This document shows positions 26,201 through 35,377 of a stretch of DNA of 64,000 bases, piece by piece; positions within the stretch are counted from its first letter, which is position 1; each line of letters opens with the position of its first letter. The stretch is from NCBI RefSeq assembly GCF_000383095.1, contig NZ_AORL01000022.1, positions 308,294 through 372,293 of the forward strand, in the 5' to 3' direction. The DNA is from Sphingomonas sp. PR090111-T3T-6A (GTDB lineage: Bacteria; Pseudomonadota; Alphaproteobacteria; Sphingomonadales; Sphingomonadaceae). The notes under the pieces are model-generated. The model was not told the DNA's origin and made no database searches. It saw only the letters and a list, made by a program, of their open reading frames with translations. The position numbers and the translations under genes were made by a program.

Positions 26201-27286
26201 CTAGAAGTCGCTCGCCAGGGTGAGCGCGGGGCCCGAGCCGGGCCGGGCCCCTCCTGCGACGCGCTGCCGCCAGTCGAGCGCGATGGCGATGGCGTGCTGG
26301 GCGACCGGGAGGCGGAGCACGGCGGATGGGCCGAGGTCGAGCCGCGCGGCACCGGGCTGCGCCGCGCCCCATGCTCCGCCGCCGAGCGCCAGCGATCGGC
26401 CATGCCCGAGATCCAGCGACCGGGCGACGCGGGCGGCGCCGTCGGCGTAAAGATCGCGGCGCTGGATGCCCACCACGCCCGCTTCGGCATAAGCGTCGAG
26501 CCGCCAGCCTTTCGCGACTGGCACGGCATAGACTCCGGTTGCCGCTCCGGCGGTCCAGGCGTTGCGGCCGCCCCGGTCGATCGCGAATCGGTGTTCGAGC
26601 ATCAGGTGGAGCGGGATCGTCCTTGCCGGCTGCCAGTCGAGCCCGGTTGCGGCCTCGGTCTGGCGCGGCCCGCCGACGGTGCGCGAGAATCGGCCGGAGA
26701 GCGACAGGCGATCGGCTTCGTCGAGATGGTAGAGGATGCGGACACCCGCCTGTCCGCCGCCGATCTGCCCGCCCGGCGCGAGCGGGGAGGCCTGTCCTCC
26801 TCCTCTGGCGAGAAGCCACGCCGAGCCGGACCATCGCGACGCGTGTGCCGCCGGAGAGGGAAGCAGGATGGCAGGAGCGGTCTTGCCGGTGACGTCCTGA
26901 TGAGACGGGGTCGTGAGAGGCGCAACGGGGGAAGAGGATTCGGGCTGCTCCCCTGTCGAAGCTTTCGCGGCCCATCGGATGGGCGTTGCAGGGCGGCGTG
27001 CCTTAGGGCGAATTGCAGTATCCACGGCCCTCTCGTCGGGAACCAGCTTCCCATTGGGGATCAGGAAGCCGTTGAAGTCTCGGGAGGTGCGCGGCCCCTG
27101 CAGGAGCGCGGGCACGATGGCCTTATGGTGGGCGATCCATCGCGGCGGAGCCGGGCCGACAGGATCCGTCACCGCTGGCTCGTCCGGCCTCCAGCCGGCG
27201 AGCACCACCCCGCGTCCGACCGTCCAGATCAGCACGACCCCGATCAGGAACCGGATAGGCGCCGCCCGGTGGAGCGAGCCCGTCAC
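26201..27286 (-). CDS. Outer-membrane protein related to NfrA C-terminal region
   Basis: A 361-residue protein. Residues 10-30 hold a membrane segment or signal anchor (FLIGVVLIWTVGRGVVLAG), then about 130 residues of proline/alanine-rich linker. A C-terminal beta-strand-rich half follows (GGQAGVRILYHLDEADRLSLSGRFS ... LGPSAVLRLPVAQHAIAIALDWRQRV), ending in the aromatic TLASDF. This last part resembles the C-terminal domain of NfrA, the outer-membrane receptor of phage N4. The long TPR N-terminal part of NfrA is missing. The GTG start overlaps the glycosyltransferase stop by 4 bases, and GGAGGG lies three bases upstream, so they are one unit. The NfrA link is inference from pattern and context. 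Confidence 0.6.
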   Translation of the reverse strand: MTGSLHRAAPIRFLIGVVLIWTVGRGVVLAGWRPDEPAVTDPVGPAPPRWIAHHKAIVPALLQGPRTSRDFNGFLIPNGKLVPDERAVDTAIRPKARRPATPIRWAAKASTGEQPESSSPVAPLTTPSHQDVTGKTAPAILLPSPAAHASRWSGSAWLLARGGGQASPLAPGGQIGGGQAGVRILYHLDEADRLSLSGRFSRTVGGPRQTEAATGLDWQPARTIPLHLMLEHRFAIDRGGRNAWTAGAATGVYAVPVAKGWRLDAYAEAGVVGIQRRDLYADGAARVARSLDLGHGRSLALGGGAWGAAQPGAARLDLGPSAVLRLPVAQHAIAIALDWRQRVAGGARPGSGPALTLASDF

Positions 27287-28680
27287 GCTCCCTCCCCGCC
27301 CAGTGGAAGCACGTGCGTCGTCTTGTCCCAGCGCACCCGCCCATGGCGGACGATGCCTGCATAGAGGCCGAACGCCCGCACCGCCGCCGCGATCGCGAGG
27401 AGGTTGCCGATCACCATGTGGATCGGCGTCAGCATCGCCATGCGCCAGCCATGCGAGCGCGCCGTCATAGAGAAGCGCATCCCGATCCGCCAACTTAGCA
27501 ACCCGAGATTGGCGAGCAGAAGCGGCATGGGGATCGCAGGTTGCGGAGCAGCCTCGCCCAGCATCCGCGCGGCGAGATGCGTCGCGGCCCACCCCATCAG
27601 CGCCGCATAGCCGCACGTCAGCACCAGCGCGGCCAGCGGCGCGCGCCGATCCCGCAACCGCATCCAGCGCTCGGCGATCCCGCCCGACCAGCCCAGCCTG
27701 TCCCACCCCGCCAGCGCGATTCCGGTCAGCCAGCGGGACTTCTGCTTGACCGCGCCCACCACGCTGTGCGGGAAGCAGGCGCGCACGGCGACCATCCCGC
27801 GCCCGTCCCCTGCCGGCAGCCGCACGAAGACTCCCCGCCCGCCGAGAGCCCCGATGCGCAGGCCCAGCTCATAATCCTCGGTGAGGCTGCGGGGATCGAA
27901 AGGCCCGTCGCGCCCCTCTGCGATGGCGGCGAGCATCGACCGCTCGATCGCGCAGCCGACTCCCGCCGACGGCACCGCCGCTCCGACCGCTTCGCGCACC
28001 ACGACCTGCTTGCTGTGGGCCTCCGAGAACTCTCCGCAATAATGGGACGAGATCAGCGCGGCGAAGGAGCCCGCCCCCCGCACCGTCACGGCATGGACCG
28101 GGAGCTGCACGAGATCGAAACGCCCGATCAGCGCGTCGTAGACGGTCAGCTCGTCGGGATGGACGACATCCTCGGCGTCATGGAGGATGACGGCCTTGAA
28201 GAGCGCGCCTTCCGCACGCTCATCCTCCAGCATCGCCTGCCAGATCCAGTTGAGACAGCCGGCCTTGGTCGTGCCGCCCGGTTCGTCGCCGACGACGACG
28301 CGCACGCGCGGATCGCCGCCGGATGCCCGTTCCACGGCGGCGATCGTCCCCGGATCGTTGGGATAGCAGCCGACATAGAGCCGCCAGTCGGGATGGCTGA
28401 GGCGGGCCAGCGCCGCCGACACCATGCCGCCGATCACCGCCTCCTCCCGCCAGGCGGCGACGAAGATGGCGAGGCGGCCGGGTTGGCTGGCGGCGGCGAT
28501 CGTGGTGGCGCAGGCGCGGCGATGGCGGCGATAGACGATCAGCGATCGCCAGGCCGAGCGGCCGAGCCAGATGCCGTCGATGAGGAGATCGTCCAGCCCG
28601 CCGATCAGGAATCCGCAGGCTGCGAACAGCGCCAGCTCACGCGTCGCCAGCCCGGCGAGCAGGATCGGATACGCAACCAT
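27283..28680 (-). CDS. NfrB-like membrane glycosyltransferase (family 2)
   Basis: A 465-residue inner-membrane glycosyltransferase of the processive cellulose-synthase type. The catalytic domain has DXD-like HDAED at 167-171, the acceptor motif TED at 267-269 and QKSRW at 313-317 (QxxRW), all expected for an active enzyme. Membrane helices flank it (residues 1-35, and from about 337). The ED/TED/QxxRW spacing and the HDAEDVVHPDEL segment match NfrB, which builds an exopolysaccharide used as the N4 receptor in E. coli. The regulatory C-terminal extension of E. coli NfrB (c-di-GMP-binding MshEN) is absent here. ATG 28680 follows GGGGGG by 6 bases. Confidence 0.82.
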   Translation of the reverse strand: MVAYPILLAGLATRELALFAACGFLIGGLDDLLIDGIWLGRSAWRSLIVYRRHRRACATTIAAASQPGRLAIFVAAWREEAVIGGMVSAALARLSHPDWRLYVGCYPNDPGTIAAVERASGGDPRVRVVVGDEPGGTTKAGCLNWIWQAMLEDERAEGALFKAVILHDAEDVVHPDELTVYDALIGRFDLVQLPVHAVTVRGAGSFAALISSHYCGEFSEAHSKQVVVREAVGAAVPSAGVGCAIERSMLAAIAEGRDGPFDPRSLTEDYELGLRIGALGGRGVFVRLPAGDGRGMVAVRACFPHSVVGAVKQKSRWLTGIALAGWDRLGWSGGIAERWMRLRDRRAPLAALVLTCGYAALMGWAATHLAARMLGEAAPQPAIPMPLLLANLGLLSWRIGMRFSMTARSHGWRMAMLTPIHMVIGNLLAIAAAVRAFGLYAGIVRHGRVRWDKTTHVLPLGGEGA

Positions 28681-28750
28681 ACACGGCCCCCCAACCGGAA
28701 GCCGGTGTACGGGAGAGGCGGGAGCGAATCGTAGCCGAAATGGCTTCAAT

Positions 28751-28763
28751 CCGATGGCATCGG
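28751..28763. promoter_or_regulatory. Candidate operator between marR-like and nfrB-like genes
   Basis: CCGATG-g-CATCGG is a 13-base palindrome in the 146-base divergent gap between the glycosyltransferase (leftward) and the MarR gene (rightward). MarR regulators commonly bind such sites to control themselves and a neighbour. The TGGC-ATCGGCCA overlap next to it adds a second weak repeat. Confidence 0.35.
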
Positions 28764-28826
28764 CCAAATGGCCGCCCGAAGAGGCTCGGGCTTGCTCCTG
28801 CCTCCGCCAATCGCGAAGAAGGCGGG

Positions 28827-29288
28827 ATGACCAAACGCCAGTCCCTGCGGCTCGAAACCTTCCTTCCCTATCGGCTCTCGATCGCGTCCAACCGGGTGAG
28901 CGATCTGGTGGCGGAGGCTTATGATCGGCTGTTCGGCCTCAGCATCCCCGAATGGCGCGTGATCGCGGTTCTGGGCGAGGCGGCGCCGCTGACCCAGCTC
29001 GCCATCGTCCGGCAGACGGTGATGGACAAGATGACGGTCAGCCGCGCCGTGCGGCCGCTGGTCGAGCGCGGGCTGGTCGACCGCTCGCCCCATGCCGGCG
29101 ACAAGCGTTCCAGCCTGCTGTCGCTGAGCGATGCCGGGCGCAGGCTCTACGAGAGCGTCGGGCCGGAGGCGCTGGCGATGGAGCGCGCCTTGCTGGAGGA
29201 ATTTTCGGTCGAGGAGATCCGCAGCCTCGACGCCGCGCTCCGCAAGATGGAGGAGGCGGCGATCCGGCTCAGTCGGCGGCCGGCTTGA
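28827..29288 (+). CDS. MarR-family transcriptional regulator
   Basis: A 153-residue winged-helix dimer of the MarR family. Residues 30-110 carry the DNA-binding core: LSIPEWRVIAVLGEAAPLTQLAIVRQTVMDKMTVSRAVRPLVERGLVDRSPHAGDKRSSLLSLSDAG, with the recognition helix DKMTVSRAVRPL and the wing DKRS. Helices at both ends form the dimer interface. GAAGGCGGG precedes ATG 28827. It faces away from the NfrB-like gene with a palindrome in between, and its last 20 bases overlap the convergent Mic60-like gene. The ligand is unknown. Confidence 0.9.
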   Translation: MTKRQSLRLETFLPYRLSIASNRVSDLVAEAYDRLFGLSIPEWRVIAVLGEAAPLTQLAIVRQTVMDKMTVSRAVRPLVERGLVDRSPHAGDKRSSLLSLSDAGRRLYESVGPEALAMERALLEEFSVEEIRSLDAALRKMEEAAIRLSRRPA

Positions 29289-30189
29289 CCGGCGCCGGGT
29301 GCGGCCCCTGCGGCGCGGCGGGCCAGCCCGAAGCGCCGGGCTGCGAGCGCGGCGTGCCCGGATCGAGCAGCGCGGCCGTCTCGATCTGGTCGAGCGCGGC
29401 GCGGCCGCTGAGATAGCGGCGGGCGGCCACGATCCAACTGTCGGCGGCGCGGTGATCGGGCAGGCGCGCGATCTCGGCCAGTGCGGCGTCGACCTGCCCC
29501 GCCTCCAGCCGCCGCCCGGCGCGGGCGACGCGATCGGCGGGGACGGTCGAGGGTTCGCCGCTGCGACGCACCACCACCAGCCCGGAAAGCTCGTGGCGGA
29601 AGCTCTGCCACCAGCTCTTCTGGGGCACGCCGCTGGCTGAAAGGGTCGGGGCGATGGCGTCGAGGCCGTTCTGGAGATCGACGAGCGTCACCGGCTGGCG
29701 CGCGGCGGAAAGGATGGTCGCCACCGCCTGCGGCTGGGTGTTGCCGAAGCGCTGGCGCAGCAAGCCTTCGAGATAGCCAAGTTCCACCCCGCGATCGAGC
29801 GCGCGGCGGGCGGCGAAGGTGACGAGCAGCCCTTCGGCCCGCGAGGCGTCTCCGGTGGCTTCCCGCGCCTGCGCCTCGATATCGTCGACCTTGTCTTCGA
29901 GCGTGGTGATGCGCGTCGCCATCTGCGGATCGGTGGCGGCGGCGCTGGGCGTGCCCGCCGGAGCCGGTTGGGCCGGGGGCGGCGGCCGCACCACGACATG
30001 CTGGGCGAGCGCCGCCTGCGCCTGGGCCTGCTCGATCGTCTGGAGGTGCAGCATCCGCGCGGTGCGCGCGTCATGCGTCACCGCATAGCCCATCGCGAAG
30101 GCGCCGCCGACGAACGCGGCCAGTACGAGCAGAAGGGCCCACAGCCAGGCGCGCGATCGGCGCTCATAAGGATCGTAATCGCGTTCCAT
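29269..30189 (-). CDS. Mitofilin/Mic60-like inner-membrane protein
   Basis: A 306-residue protein with one N-terminal membrane helix (WLWALLLVLAAFVGGAFAMGYAV, residues 15-37), a coiled-coil/proline-rich stalk with RITTLEDKVDDIEAQA, and a C-terminal helical mitofilin-like domain (VDLQNGLDAIAPTLS ... WWQSFRHELSGLVVVRR). In alphaproteobacteria Mic60 lies beside hemD/hemC, as here, and shapes intracytoplasmic or cristae-like membranes. Sequence similarity of this short version is low, so the assignment rests on order and architecture. The start is ATG 30189 (MERDYDPYERR). It is 16 bases after hemD on the same strand. Confidence 0.72.
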   Translation of the reverse strand: MERDYDPYERRSRAWLWALLLVLAAFVGGAFAMGYAVTHDARTARMLHLQTIEQAQAQAALAQHVVVRPPPPAQPAPAGTPSAAATDPQMATRITTLEDKVDDIEAQAREATGDASRAEGLLVTFAARRALDRGVELGYLEGLLRQRFGNTQPQAVATILSAARQPVTLVDLQNGLDAIAPTLSASGVPQKSWWQSFRHELSGLVVVRRSGEPSTVPADRVARAGRRLEAGQVDAALAEIARLPDHRAADSWIVAARRYLSGRAALDQIETAALLDPGTPRSQPGASGWPAAPQGPHPAPVKPAAD

Positions 30190-30205
30190 GCAGGCCCCGT
30201 CTTCC

Positions 30206-30874
30206 TCAGGCCTCGTGATTGCACAGCTTGGCGGCCGCCGCCAGCAGGGAGGCGTCGGTGGGTCGCCCGGCGATAGCGGCGGCGCGCCAGCCCTCACCGG
30301 CCGCATCGCGCGCGGCCGGGCTGATCGCGGCGATGCGGATCGCCATGGGATCGACCAGGCTGGCGAAGAGCGCGGCGGCGCGCGGCGAATGCAGCAGCGC
30401 GACGGCACGGGGGAGCGCGGCGCGGGCCGCCTCGGGCAGCGCCGGGACAGGTTCGGCCGCATAGACGAGCCGGCGCTCGATGGTCATCCCTATGATCGTG
30501 GGCGCGCGATGCTCGCGGGCCGCGAGGTGAAGGAGCGAGCGAACGCCGTCGCGCGCAGCGCGGGCCACGACGGCGTCCACGCCCGCGTCGCCGACAAGGA
30601 TGCGGGTGAAGCCGGCGTGCCGCGCGGCGGCGGCGGTGGCCTCGCCCACCGCATAGAGCGGACGGTCGCGGAGCAGCGCGAGCCCCGTCCCGCCGAGACG
30701 CGCGGCCTGCGCGCTGGTCATCAGCACGGCTTCGGGCGGCTCCGTGGGGGGAATCCAGTCGAGCGCGCGCACTTCGAATAATGGCGCCGCGATCGCCTCC
30801 AGTCCGAGCGCCCGCGCCGCCGAGACGGTCGCCGTGGCGCCGGGCTCGGGGCGCAGCACCAGCACGGCGGGCAT
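30206..30874 (-). CDS. hemD: Uroporphyrinogen-III synthase
   Basis: HemD closes hydroxymethylbilane to uroporphyrinogen III in haem synthesis. At 222 residues it has the family's weakly conserved two-lobed pattern; the beginning LVLRPEPGATATVSAARALGLEAIAAPLFEVRAL and the motif TSAQAARL are the best landmarks, with SPRAAALFASL in the second lobe. Placement directly after hemC, with the last base of hemC shared with its start, confirms the call. The enzyme is cytoplasmic and acts on the unstable bilane released by HemC. Confidence 0.93.
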   Translation of the reverse strand: MPAVLVLRPEPGATATVSAARALGLEAIAAPLFEVRALDWIPPTEPPEAVLMTSAQAARLGGTGLALLRDRPLYAVGEATAAAARHAGFTRILVGDAGVDAVVARAARDGVRSLLHLAAREHRAPTIIGMTIERRLVYAAEPVPALPEAARAALPRAVALLHSPRAAALFASLVDPMAIRIAAISPAARDAAGEGWRAAAIAGRPTDASLLAAAAKLCNHEA

Positions 30875-31794
30875 CAGCGCCCCGTGAACAGCCGCGCCAG
30901 AGCAGGCGGCGCCTCGGCCAGCAACCGGTCGGCGAGCGTGCCGTCGGCCGCAGCCTCGCCGGATGCCTCGCCACCGACACGGAGTGCGCCGTCCTCGCTC
31001 AAAATCTCGGCGCGGATCGTCAGCGTGCCGTTCGCGATCGCCGCCATCGCGCCAACCGGCGAGTGGCAGCCCGCCCCCAGCGCCGCGAGGAAGGCGCGCT
31101 CGGCCAGCACACAGGCGTGGGTCTCGGCATGGTCGATGGCGGTGAGTAGCGCGAGGATGTCCTCGTCACCGGCGCGCGCCTCGATGCCGACCGCGCCCTG
31201 CGCCGGTGCGGGGAGCATGGTGTCGATCGGAATGGCGTGGCCAACCTCCGGCCGCTCCAGCCGGTCGAGCCCGGCGGCGGCGAGCAGGGTCGCCTCGGCC
31301 TCACCTTCCTCCAGCTTGCGCAGCCGGGTGTCGACATTGCCGCGAAAGGGCACGATCGCCAGATCGGGGCGCAGATGGCGAAGCTGCGCGGCGCGGCGCG
31401 GCGAGGAGGTGCCGATTCGCGCATTCCGGGGCAGCGCCGCCACGCTCTCGGCGCCCACCAGCCGGTCGCGCACGTCGGCGCGGGGGAGCATCGCGGCGAT
31501 GCGGATCGCTTCCGGGCGGATCGTCTCGACATCCTTCATCGAGTGGACGGCGAAGTCGATCTCGCCATCGAGGAGCGCGCGGTCCAGCTCCTTGGTCCAC
31601 AGCGCTTTTCCGCCGATTTCCGCCAGCGGGCGGTCCTGCACCGCATCTCCGGTGGTGCGGACTGTGTGGATGTCCACAGCCTCCGACGGCCAGCCATGGG
31701 CAGCGCAAAGGGCGGCCGCGACCATGCGGGCCTGGACCAGCGCGAGCGGCGATCCGCGCGTGCCGAGACGGAGGGGGCGGGAGGGCATATTCAT
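30874..31794 (-). CDS. hemC: Hydroxymethylbilane synthase (porphobilinogen deaminase)
   Basis: HemC joins four porphobilinogen units into hydroxymethylbilane on a covalent dipyrromethane cofactor. The 306-residue protein shows [15 protein letters not shown], the IHTVRTTGD loop, [28 protein letters not shown] (catalytic Asp in HSMKD), [20 protein letters not shown] and GAGCHSPVG with the cofactor Cys. All catalytic residues are in place. ATG 31794 or 31788 are both possible starts. hemC, hemD and the Mic60-like gene form one minus-strand run; the divergent tsaD begins 46 bases away. Confidence 0.96.
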   Translation of the reverse strand: MNMPSRPLRLGTRGSPLALVQARMVAAALCAAHGWPSEAVDIHTVRTTGDAVQDRPLAEIGGKALWTKELDRALLDGEIDFAVHSMKDVETIRPEAIRIAAMLPRADVRDRLVGAESVAALPRNARIGTSSPRRAAQLRHLRPDLAIVPFRGNVDTRLRKLEEGEAEATLLAAAGLDRLERPEVGHAIPIDTMLPAPAQGAVGIEARAGDEDILALLTAIDHAETHACVLAERAFLAALGAGCHSPVGAMAAIANGTLTIRAEILSEDGALRVGGEASGEAAADGTLADRLLAEAPPALARLFTGR

Positions 31795-31839
31795 CGGAAG
31801 GTTGCTCTAAAGGGCGGAAGCGGTGCAGGGAAGCGCGCC

Positions 31840-32874
31840 ATGCCCCTGATCCTCGGACTCGAATCCTCCTGCGACGAGACGGCCGCCGCGCTCGTCGACG
31901 GGGACCGCACCATTTTCGCCCATCGCCTCGCCAGCCAGGAAGCGGCGCACCGCCCCTTCGGCGGCGTGGTGCCGGAGATCGCCGCGCGCGCCCATGTCGA
32001 GGCGCTCGGGCCGCTGATCGAGGGCGCGCTGGCGGATGCGGGCAAGACGCTTGCGGATGTCGATGCGGTGGCTGCGACGGCAGGGCCGGGGCTGATCGGC
32101 GGCGTCATGGTGGGGCTGCTGATGGCCAAGGGCATCGCGCTCTCCGCCGGCAAGCCGCTGGTGGCGGTGAATCATCTGGAGGGCCACGCGCTCTCGCCCC
32201 GCCTCGCCGACCCGGACCTGAAATTTCCTTATCTGCTGCTGCTGGTGTCGGGGGGCCATTGCCAGCTCCTCTTCGTCGAGGGCGTGGGGCAGTATCGCCG
32301 GCTGGCGACGACGATCGACGACGCCTCGGGCGAGGCTTTCGACAAGACCGCCAAGCTGCTGGGCCTGGGCTTCCCGGGCGGTCCTGCGGTCGAGCGGGCG
32401 GCGGCCGAGGGCGATCCGTGGGCGGTGCCGCTGCCGCGCCCGCTGGTGGGCACGGCCGAGCCGCATTTCTCCTTCGCCGGCCTCAAGAGCGCGGTGCTGC
32501 GCGCCCGCGACGCCGGCATCCACCGGACCGAGGATATCGCCGCTTCCTTCCAGCAGGCGGTGGTGGATTGCCTGCTGGACCGCACGCGTCGCACCCTCGC
32601 CAAGGCCGAAGGCGCGACCGCGCTGGTCGTGGCGGGCGGTGTCGCCGCCAACAAGGCAGTGCGCAGCGCGCTGGAGGGGTTGGCGGCCGAGCATGGCCTG
32701 CCCTTTTCCGCGCCGCCGCAATGGCTTTGCACCGACAATGCGGCGATGATCGCCTGGGCCGGAGCCGAGCGTTTCGGGGCCGGCATCAGCGATCCGCTCG
32801 ACACGCCGGCACGGGCGCGCTGGCCGCTCGACCCGGAGGCGGAGAAGGTGCGCGGCGCAGGGGTGAAGGCATGA
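31840..32874 (+). CDS. tsaD: tRNA N6-threonylcarbamoyladenosine transferase TsaD
   Basis: TsaD transfers threonylcarbamoyl from TC-AMP to adenosine 37 of ANN-decoding tRNAs. The 344-residue protein starts [19 protein letters not shown] and carries the metal-binding HLEGH at 112-116 (the two His ligands), [10 protein letters not shown], and the C-terminal [10 protein letters not shown] plus [12 protein letters not shown] (third ligand Asp). It is cytosolic, works with TsaB/TsaE/TsaC, and is usually essential. It overlaps gpsA by 4 bases (ATGA) and is divergent from hemC, a layout common in alphaproteobacteria. Confidence 0.97.
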   Translation: MPLILGLESSCDETAAALVDGDRTIFAHRLASQEAAHRPFGGVVPEIAARAHVEALGPLIEGALADAGKTLADVDAVAATAGPGLIGGVMVGLLMAKGIALSAGKPLVAVNHLEGHALSPRLADPDLKFPYLLLLVSGGHCQLLFVEGVGQYRRLATTIDDASGEAFDKTAKLLGLGFPGGPAVERAAAEGDPWAVPLPRPLVGTAEPHFSFAGLKSAVLRARDAGIHRTEDIAASFQQAVVDCLLDRTRRTLAKAEGATALVVAGGVAANKAVRSALEGLAAEHGLPFSAPPQWLCTDNAAMIAWAGAERFGAGISDPLDTPARARWPLDPEAEKVRGAGVKA

Positions 32875-33848
32875 AGCTCGGAGTCGTCGGTGGAGGCGCG
32901 TGGGGCACGGCGCTGGCGCAGGTCGCGGCGGCGGGCGGCCCGGTGACGCTGTGGGCGCGCTCGGCCGAGGTGGTCGACGCGATCAATGGCGACCACGCCA
33001 ACCCGGCCTATCTGCCGGGCATTCCCCTCTCCCGCGCGATCCACGCGACGACCGAGGCGGCGGACCTCGCCGACTGCGGCGCGCTGCTGCTGGTGACGCC
33101 GGCGCAGCATCTGCGTTCCGTGATGGGGAGCCTGCCGGTGACGAACCAGCCGCTGATCCTCTGCTCCAAGGGGATCGAGGCGGGGACGCAGCTTCTGATG
33201 TCGGAACTCGCCGCCGAGTTGCGGCCGGAGGCGCCGATCGCGGTGCTGTCGGGGCCGACCTTCGCGCATGAGGTGGCCAAGGGCCTCCCTACCGCCGTCA
33301 CCCTCGCCTGCGCCGACGAGGCGCTGGGCCGGGCGCTGGCGATGCGGCTCGCGCGGCCGGGGTTCCGGCCCTATCGCTCGGACGATGTGCTCGGCGCGGA
33401 GATCGGCGGGGCGGTGAAGAACGTCCTCGCCATCGCCTGCGGAGTCGTCGCCGGGCGTGGGCTCGGGCAGAACGCGGCGGCGGCTCTCATCGCGCGGGGC
33501 TTTGCCGAGATGCGCCGCTTCGGCCATGCGCGGGGCGCGAAAGGCGAGACGCTGGCAGGCCTTTCCGGCCTCGGCGATCTGGTGCTGACCTGCTCGTCGA
33601 CCAGCTCGCGCAATTTCAGCCTCGGTCTGGGGCTCGGCCGGGGCGAGAGTGCCGAGGCGCTGCTCTCCAATCGCCGCACGGTCGCGGAAGGAGCCGCCAC
33701 CGCCCCCGTGCTCGCCGAAGCAGCCCGCGCGGCCGGCGTCGAGATGCCGATCGTCGAGGCGGTGCGCGATCTGCTCAGCGGCTCCGCGAGCGTCGACGCC
33801 GTGGTCGAGCGGCTGCTGGCGCGCCCGATCGGCGACGAGGCGCGCTGA
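32871..33848 (+). CDS. gpsA: NAD(P)-dependent glycerol-3-phosphate dehydrogenase
   Basis: It reduces dihydroxyacetone phosphate to sn-glycerol 3-phosphate for phospholipid synthesis. The 325-residue protein starts with the Rossmann motif [10 protein letters not shown], then has the [15 protein letters not shown] substrate segment, [14 protein letters not shown] with the catalytic Lys, and the [21 protein letters not shown]-terminal signature. It is cytoplasmic. Start ATG 32871 overlaps the tsaD stop, suggesting coupled translation. The next gene, a tiny DUF1674 gene, lies on the other strand. Confidence 0.97.
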   Translation: MKLGVVGGGAWGTALAQVAAAGGPVTLWARSAEVVDAINGDHANPAYLPGIPLSRAIHATTEAADLADCGALLLVTPAQHLRSVMGSLPVTNQPLILCSKGIEAGTQLLMSELAAELRPEAPIAVLSGPTFAHEVAKGLPTAVTLACADEALGRALAMRLARPGFRPYRSDDVLGAEIGGAVKNVLAIACGVVAGRGLGQNAAAALIARGFAEMRRFGHARGAKGETLAGLSGLGDLVLTCSSTSSRNFSLGLGLGRGESAEALLSNRRTVAEGAATAPVLAEAARAAGVEMPIVEAVRDLLSGSASVDAVVERLLARPIGDEAR

Positions 33849-33851
33849 TGG

Positions 33852-34022
33852 CTAGAAGTCGATCGCGATTCCCTTGCGCTCCCAGTCGCCATAGCGCGTC
33901 GGGTCGAGCGCATCGCGCCTGTCCTCGGCGGCTTTCGGTGCGGGCACCGGCGGGCTGGCCGAGAGGTGGGCGGGGGCTTTCACATGCGGGGGGCGTTCGC
34001 CGGGGCGTCGTTCGGTCATCAT
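33852..34022 (-). CDS. DUF1674 / succinate dehydrogenase assembly factor 4-like protein
   Basis: A 56-residue protein ending in DPTRYGDWERKGIAIDF, the diagnostic tail of DUF1674 and of eukaryotic SDHAF4, which helps assemble the flavinated succinate dehydrogenase subunit. The N-terminal two-thirds are proline/charge-rich and probably disordered. GGAGACAG precedes the tandem ATG at 34022/34019. It is wedged between gpsA and rsmB, antisense to both; in many alphaproteobacteria the same gene neighbours rsmB, so this location is a conserved oddity. Confidence 0.82.
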   Translation of the reverse strand: MMTERRPGERPPHVKAPAHLSASPPVPAPKAAEDRRDALDPTRYGDWERKGIAIDF

Positions 34023-34068
34023 CTGTCTCCAGACCCCAGATCGGCGGTCGCATCCTGATTGGCAAGCC

Positions 34069-35343
34069 ATGAACTCGTCTCCCGCCGGCGATCCGCCCGG
34101 CACCCCCGCCCGCCGCGCCGCGCTGCGCCTGCTCGATGCCGTCATCCGTCGCGGACTGCCGCTGGAGGCCGCGCTGGGTGCGGTCGGCAGCCTGCCCAAT
34201 CCGGCGGACCGGGGCCTCGCCCGCGCCATCGCCTCCGAGACGCTGCGCCGCCTGCCCGATCTCGACGCGTTGATCGATAGCGCGACCCAGCGTCCGCTCC
34301 CCGACGACGCCAAGGCGCGCTTCGCGCTGCGCATCGCGCTGGTGCAGGTGCTGACGCTGGACACGCCGCCGCACGCCGCGATCTCGACGGTGCTGCCGCT
34401 GGTCGACGGCGGCCCGCGCAAGCTCGTCCATGGCGTGTTCGGTACGCTGATGCGGAACGGCGCCACCCTCCCCTCTCCGCCCGAGCTGCCGGTGCCCGTG
34501 GCGATGCGCTGGCGCGCAGCGTGGGGGCCGGAGGCGACCGAGGCGGCGCGGGAAGGCCTCACCGGCCGCCCGCCGCTCGACCTGACGCTGGCGGACCCCA
34601 CGAAGACCACCGAATGGGCCGAGCGGCTCGGCGCGAAGAGCCTGATGCCGGGGCATCTCCGCCTCGATGCCGGGCAGGACGTGACCACGCTGGCGGGCTT
34701 CGACGAAGGCGCGTGGTGGGTGCAGGATTTCTCCGCCTCGATGCCCGCGCGCCTGCTGGGCGCACCGACGGGAGAAGGTCGGGTGCTCGATCTTTGCGCC
34801 GCGCCGGGTGGCAAGACGCTCCAGCTCGCCGCCGCCGGCTGGCAGGTGACGGCGGTGGAGATGGCCGCGAGCCGTCTCGCACGACTCTCCGAGAATCTGG
34901 AGCGCACCAAACTCTCCGCCGAGACGGTGGAGGGCGACGTGATGCGCTGGGCGCCGCCCGCCCCGGTGGATGCGGTGCTGCTCGATGCGCCCTGTTCGGC
35001 GACGGGCATCTTCCGCCGCCATCCCGACGTGCTCCACCGTGTCCGTCCCTCCGCCATCGCCGAGCTGGCGGAGACGCAGGCCGCGATGCTGGCGCGCGCG
35101 GCCGACTGGGTGAAGCCGGGCGGCCGCCTCGTCTACGCGGTCTGCTCGCTGGAGCCGCGCGAGGGCGAGAAGGTCGCCGGAGCCTTCGCTGCACCGGGCT
35201 TTTCGCGCGATCCGATCCGCGCGGACGAACTCCCCGCCGGCCTCGCGCCCGATGGCGACGGCTTCCTCCGCATCGCCCCCGGCGCGCTGGCCGAAGAGGG
35301 CGGGTGCGACGGCTTCTTCGTCGCGCGCTTCGTGAAGGCTTGA
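34069..35343 (+). CDS. rsmB: 16S rRNA m5C methyltransferase RsmB
   Basis: RsmB methylates C967 of 16S rRNA with SAM. The 424-residue protein has an N-terminal NusB-like RNA-binding domain ([23 protein letters not shown] ... [22 protein letters not shown]) and the Rossmann methyltransferase domain with motif [17 protein letters not shown], motif [17 protein letters not shown] (first catalytic Cys) and motif [16 protein letters not shown] (second Cys). It is cytosolic. It is followed at 34 bases by rpe, and together with the heparinase-like gene and purH makes a rightward cluster. Confidence 0.95.
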   Translation: MNSSPAGDPPGTPARRAALRLLDAVIRRGLPLEAALGAVGSLPNPADRGLARAIASETLRRLPDLDALIDSATQRPLPDDAKARFALRIALVQVLTLDTPPHAAISTVLPLVDGGPRKLVHGVFGTLMRNGATLPSPPELPVPVAMRWRAAWGPEATEAAREGLTGRPPLDLTLADPTKTTEWAERLGAKSLMPGHLRLDAGQDVTTLAGFDEGAWWVQDFSASMPARLLGAPTGEGRVLDLCAAPGGKTLQLAAAGWQVTAVEMAASRLARLSENLERTKLSAETVEGDVMRWAPPAPVDAVLLDAPCSATGIFRRHPDVLHRVRPSAIAELAETQAAMLARAADWVKPGGRLVYAVCSLEPREGEKVAGAFAAPGFSRDPIRADELPAGLAPDGDGFLRIAPGALAEEGGCDGFFVARFVKA

Positions 35344-35377
35344 AGCCGACCCTCGCTTGCGGTTACTCGCGCAGGGG

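Noticed and set aside
27541..28734. Long plus-strand frame of about 400 residues opposite the glycosyltransferase
   Set aside because: The product is an Arg/Pro/Asp-rich shadow; the glycosyltransferase with HDAED, TED and QxxRW motifs is on the other strand.
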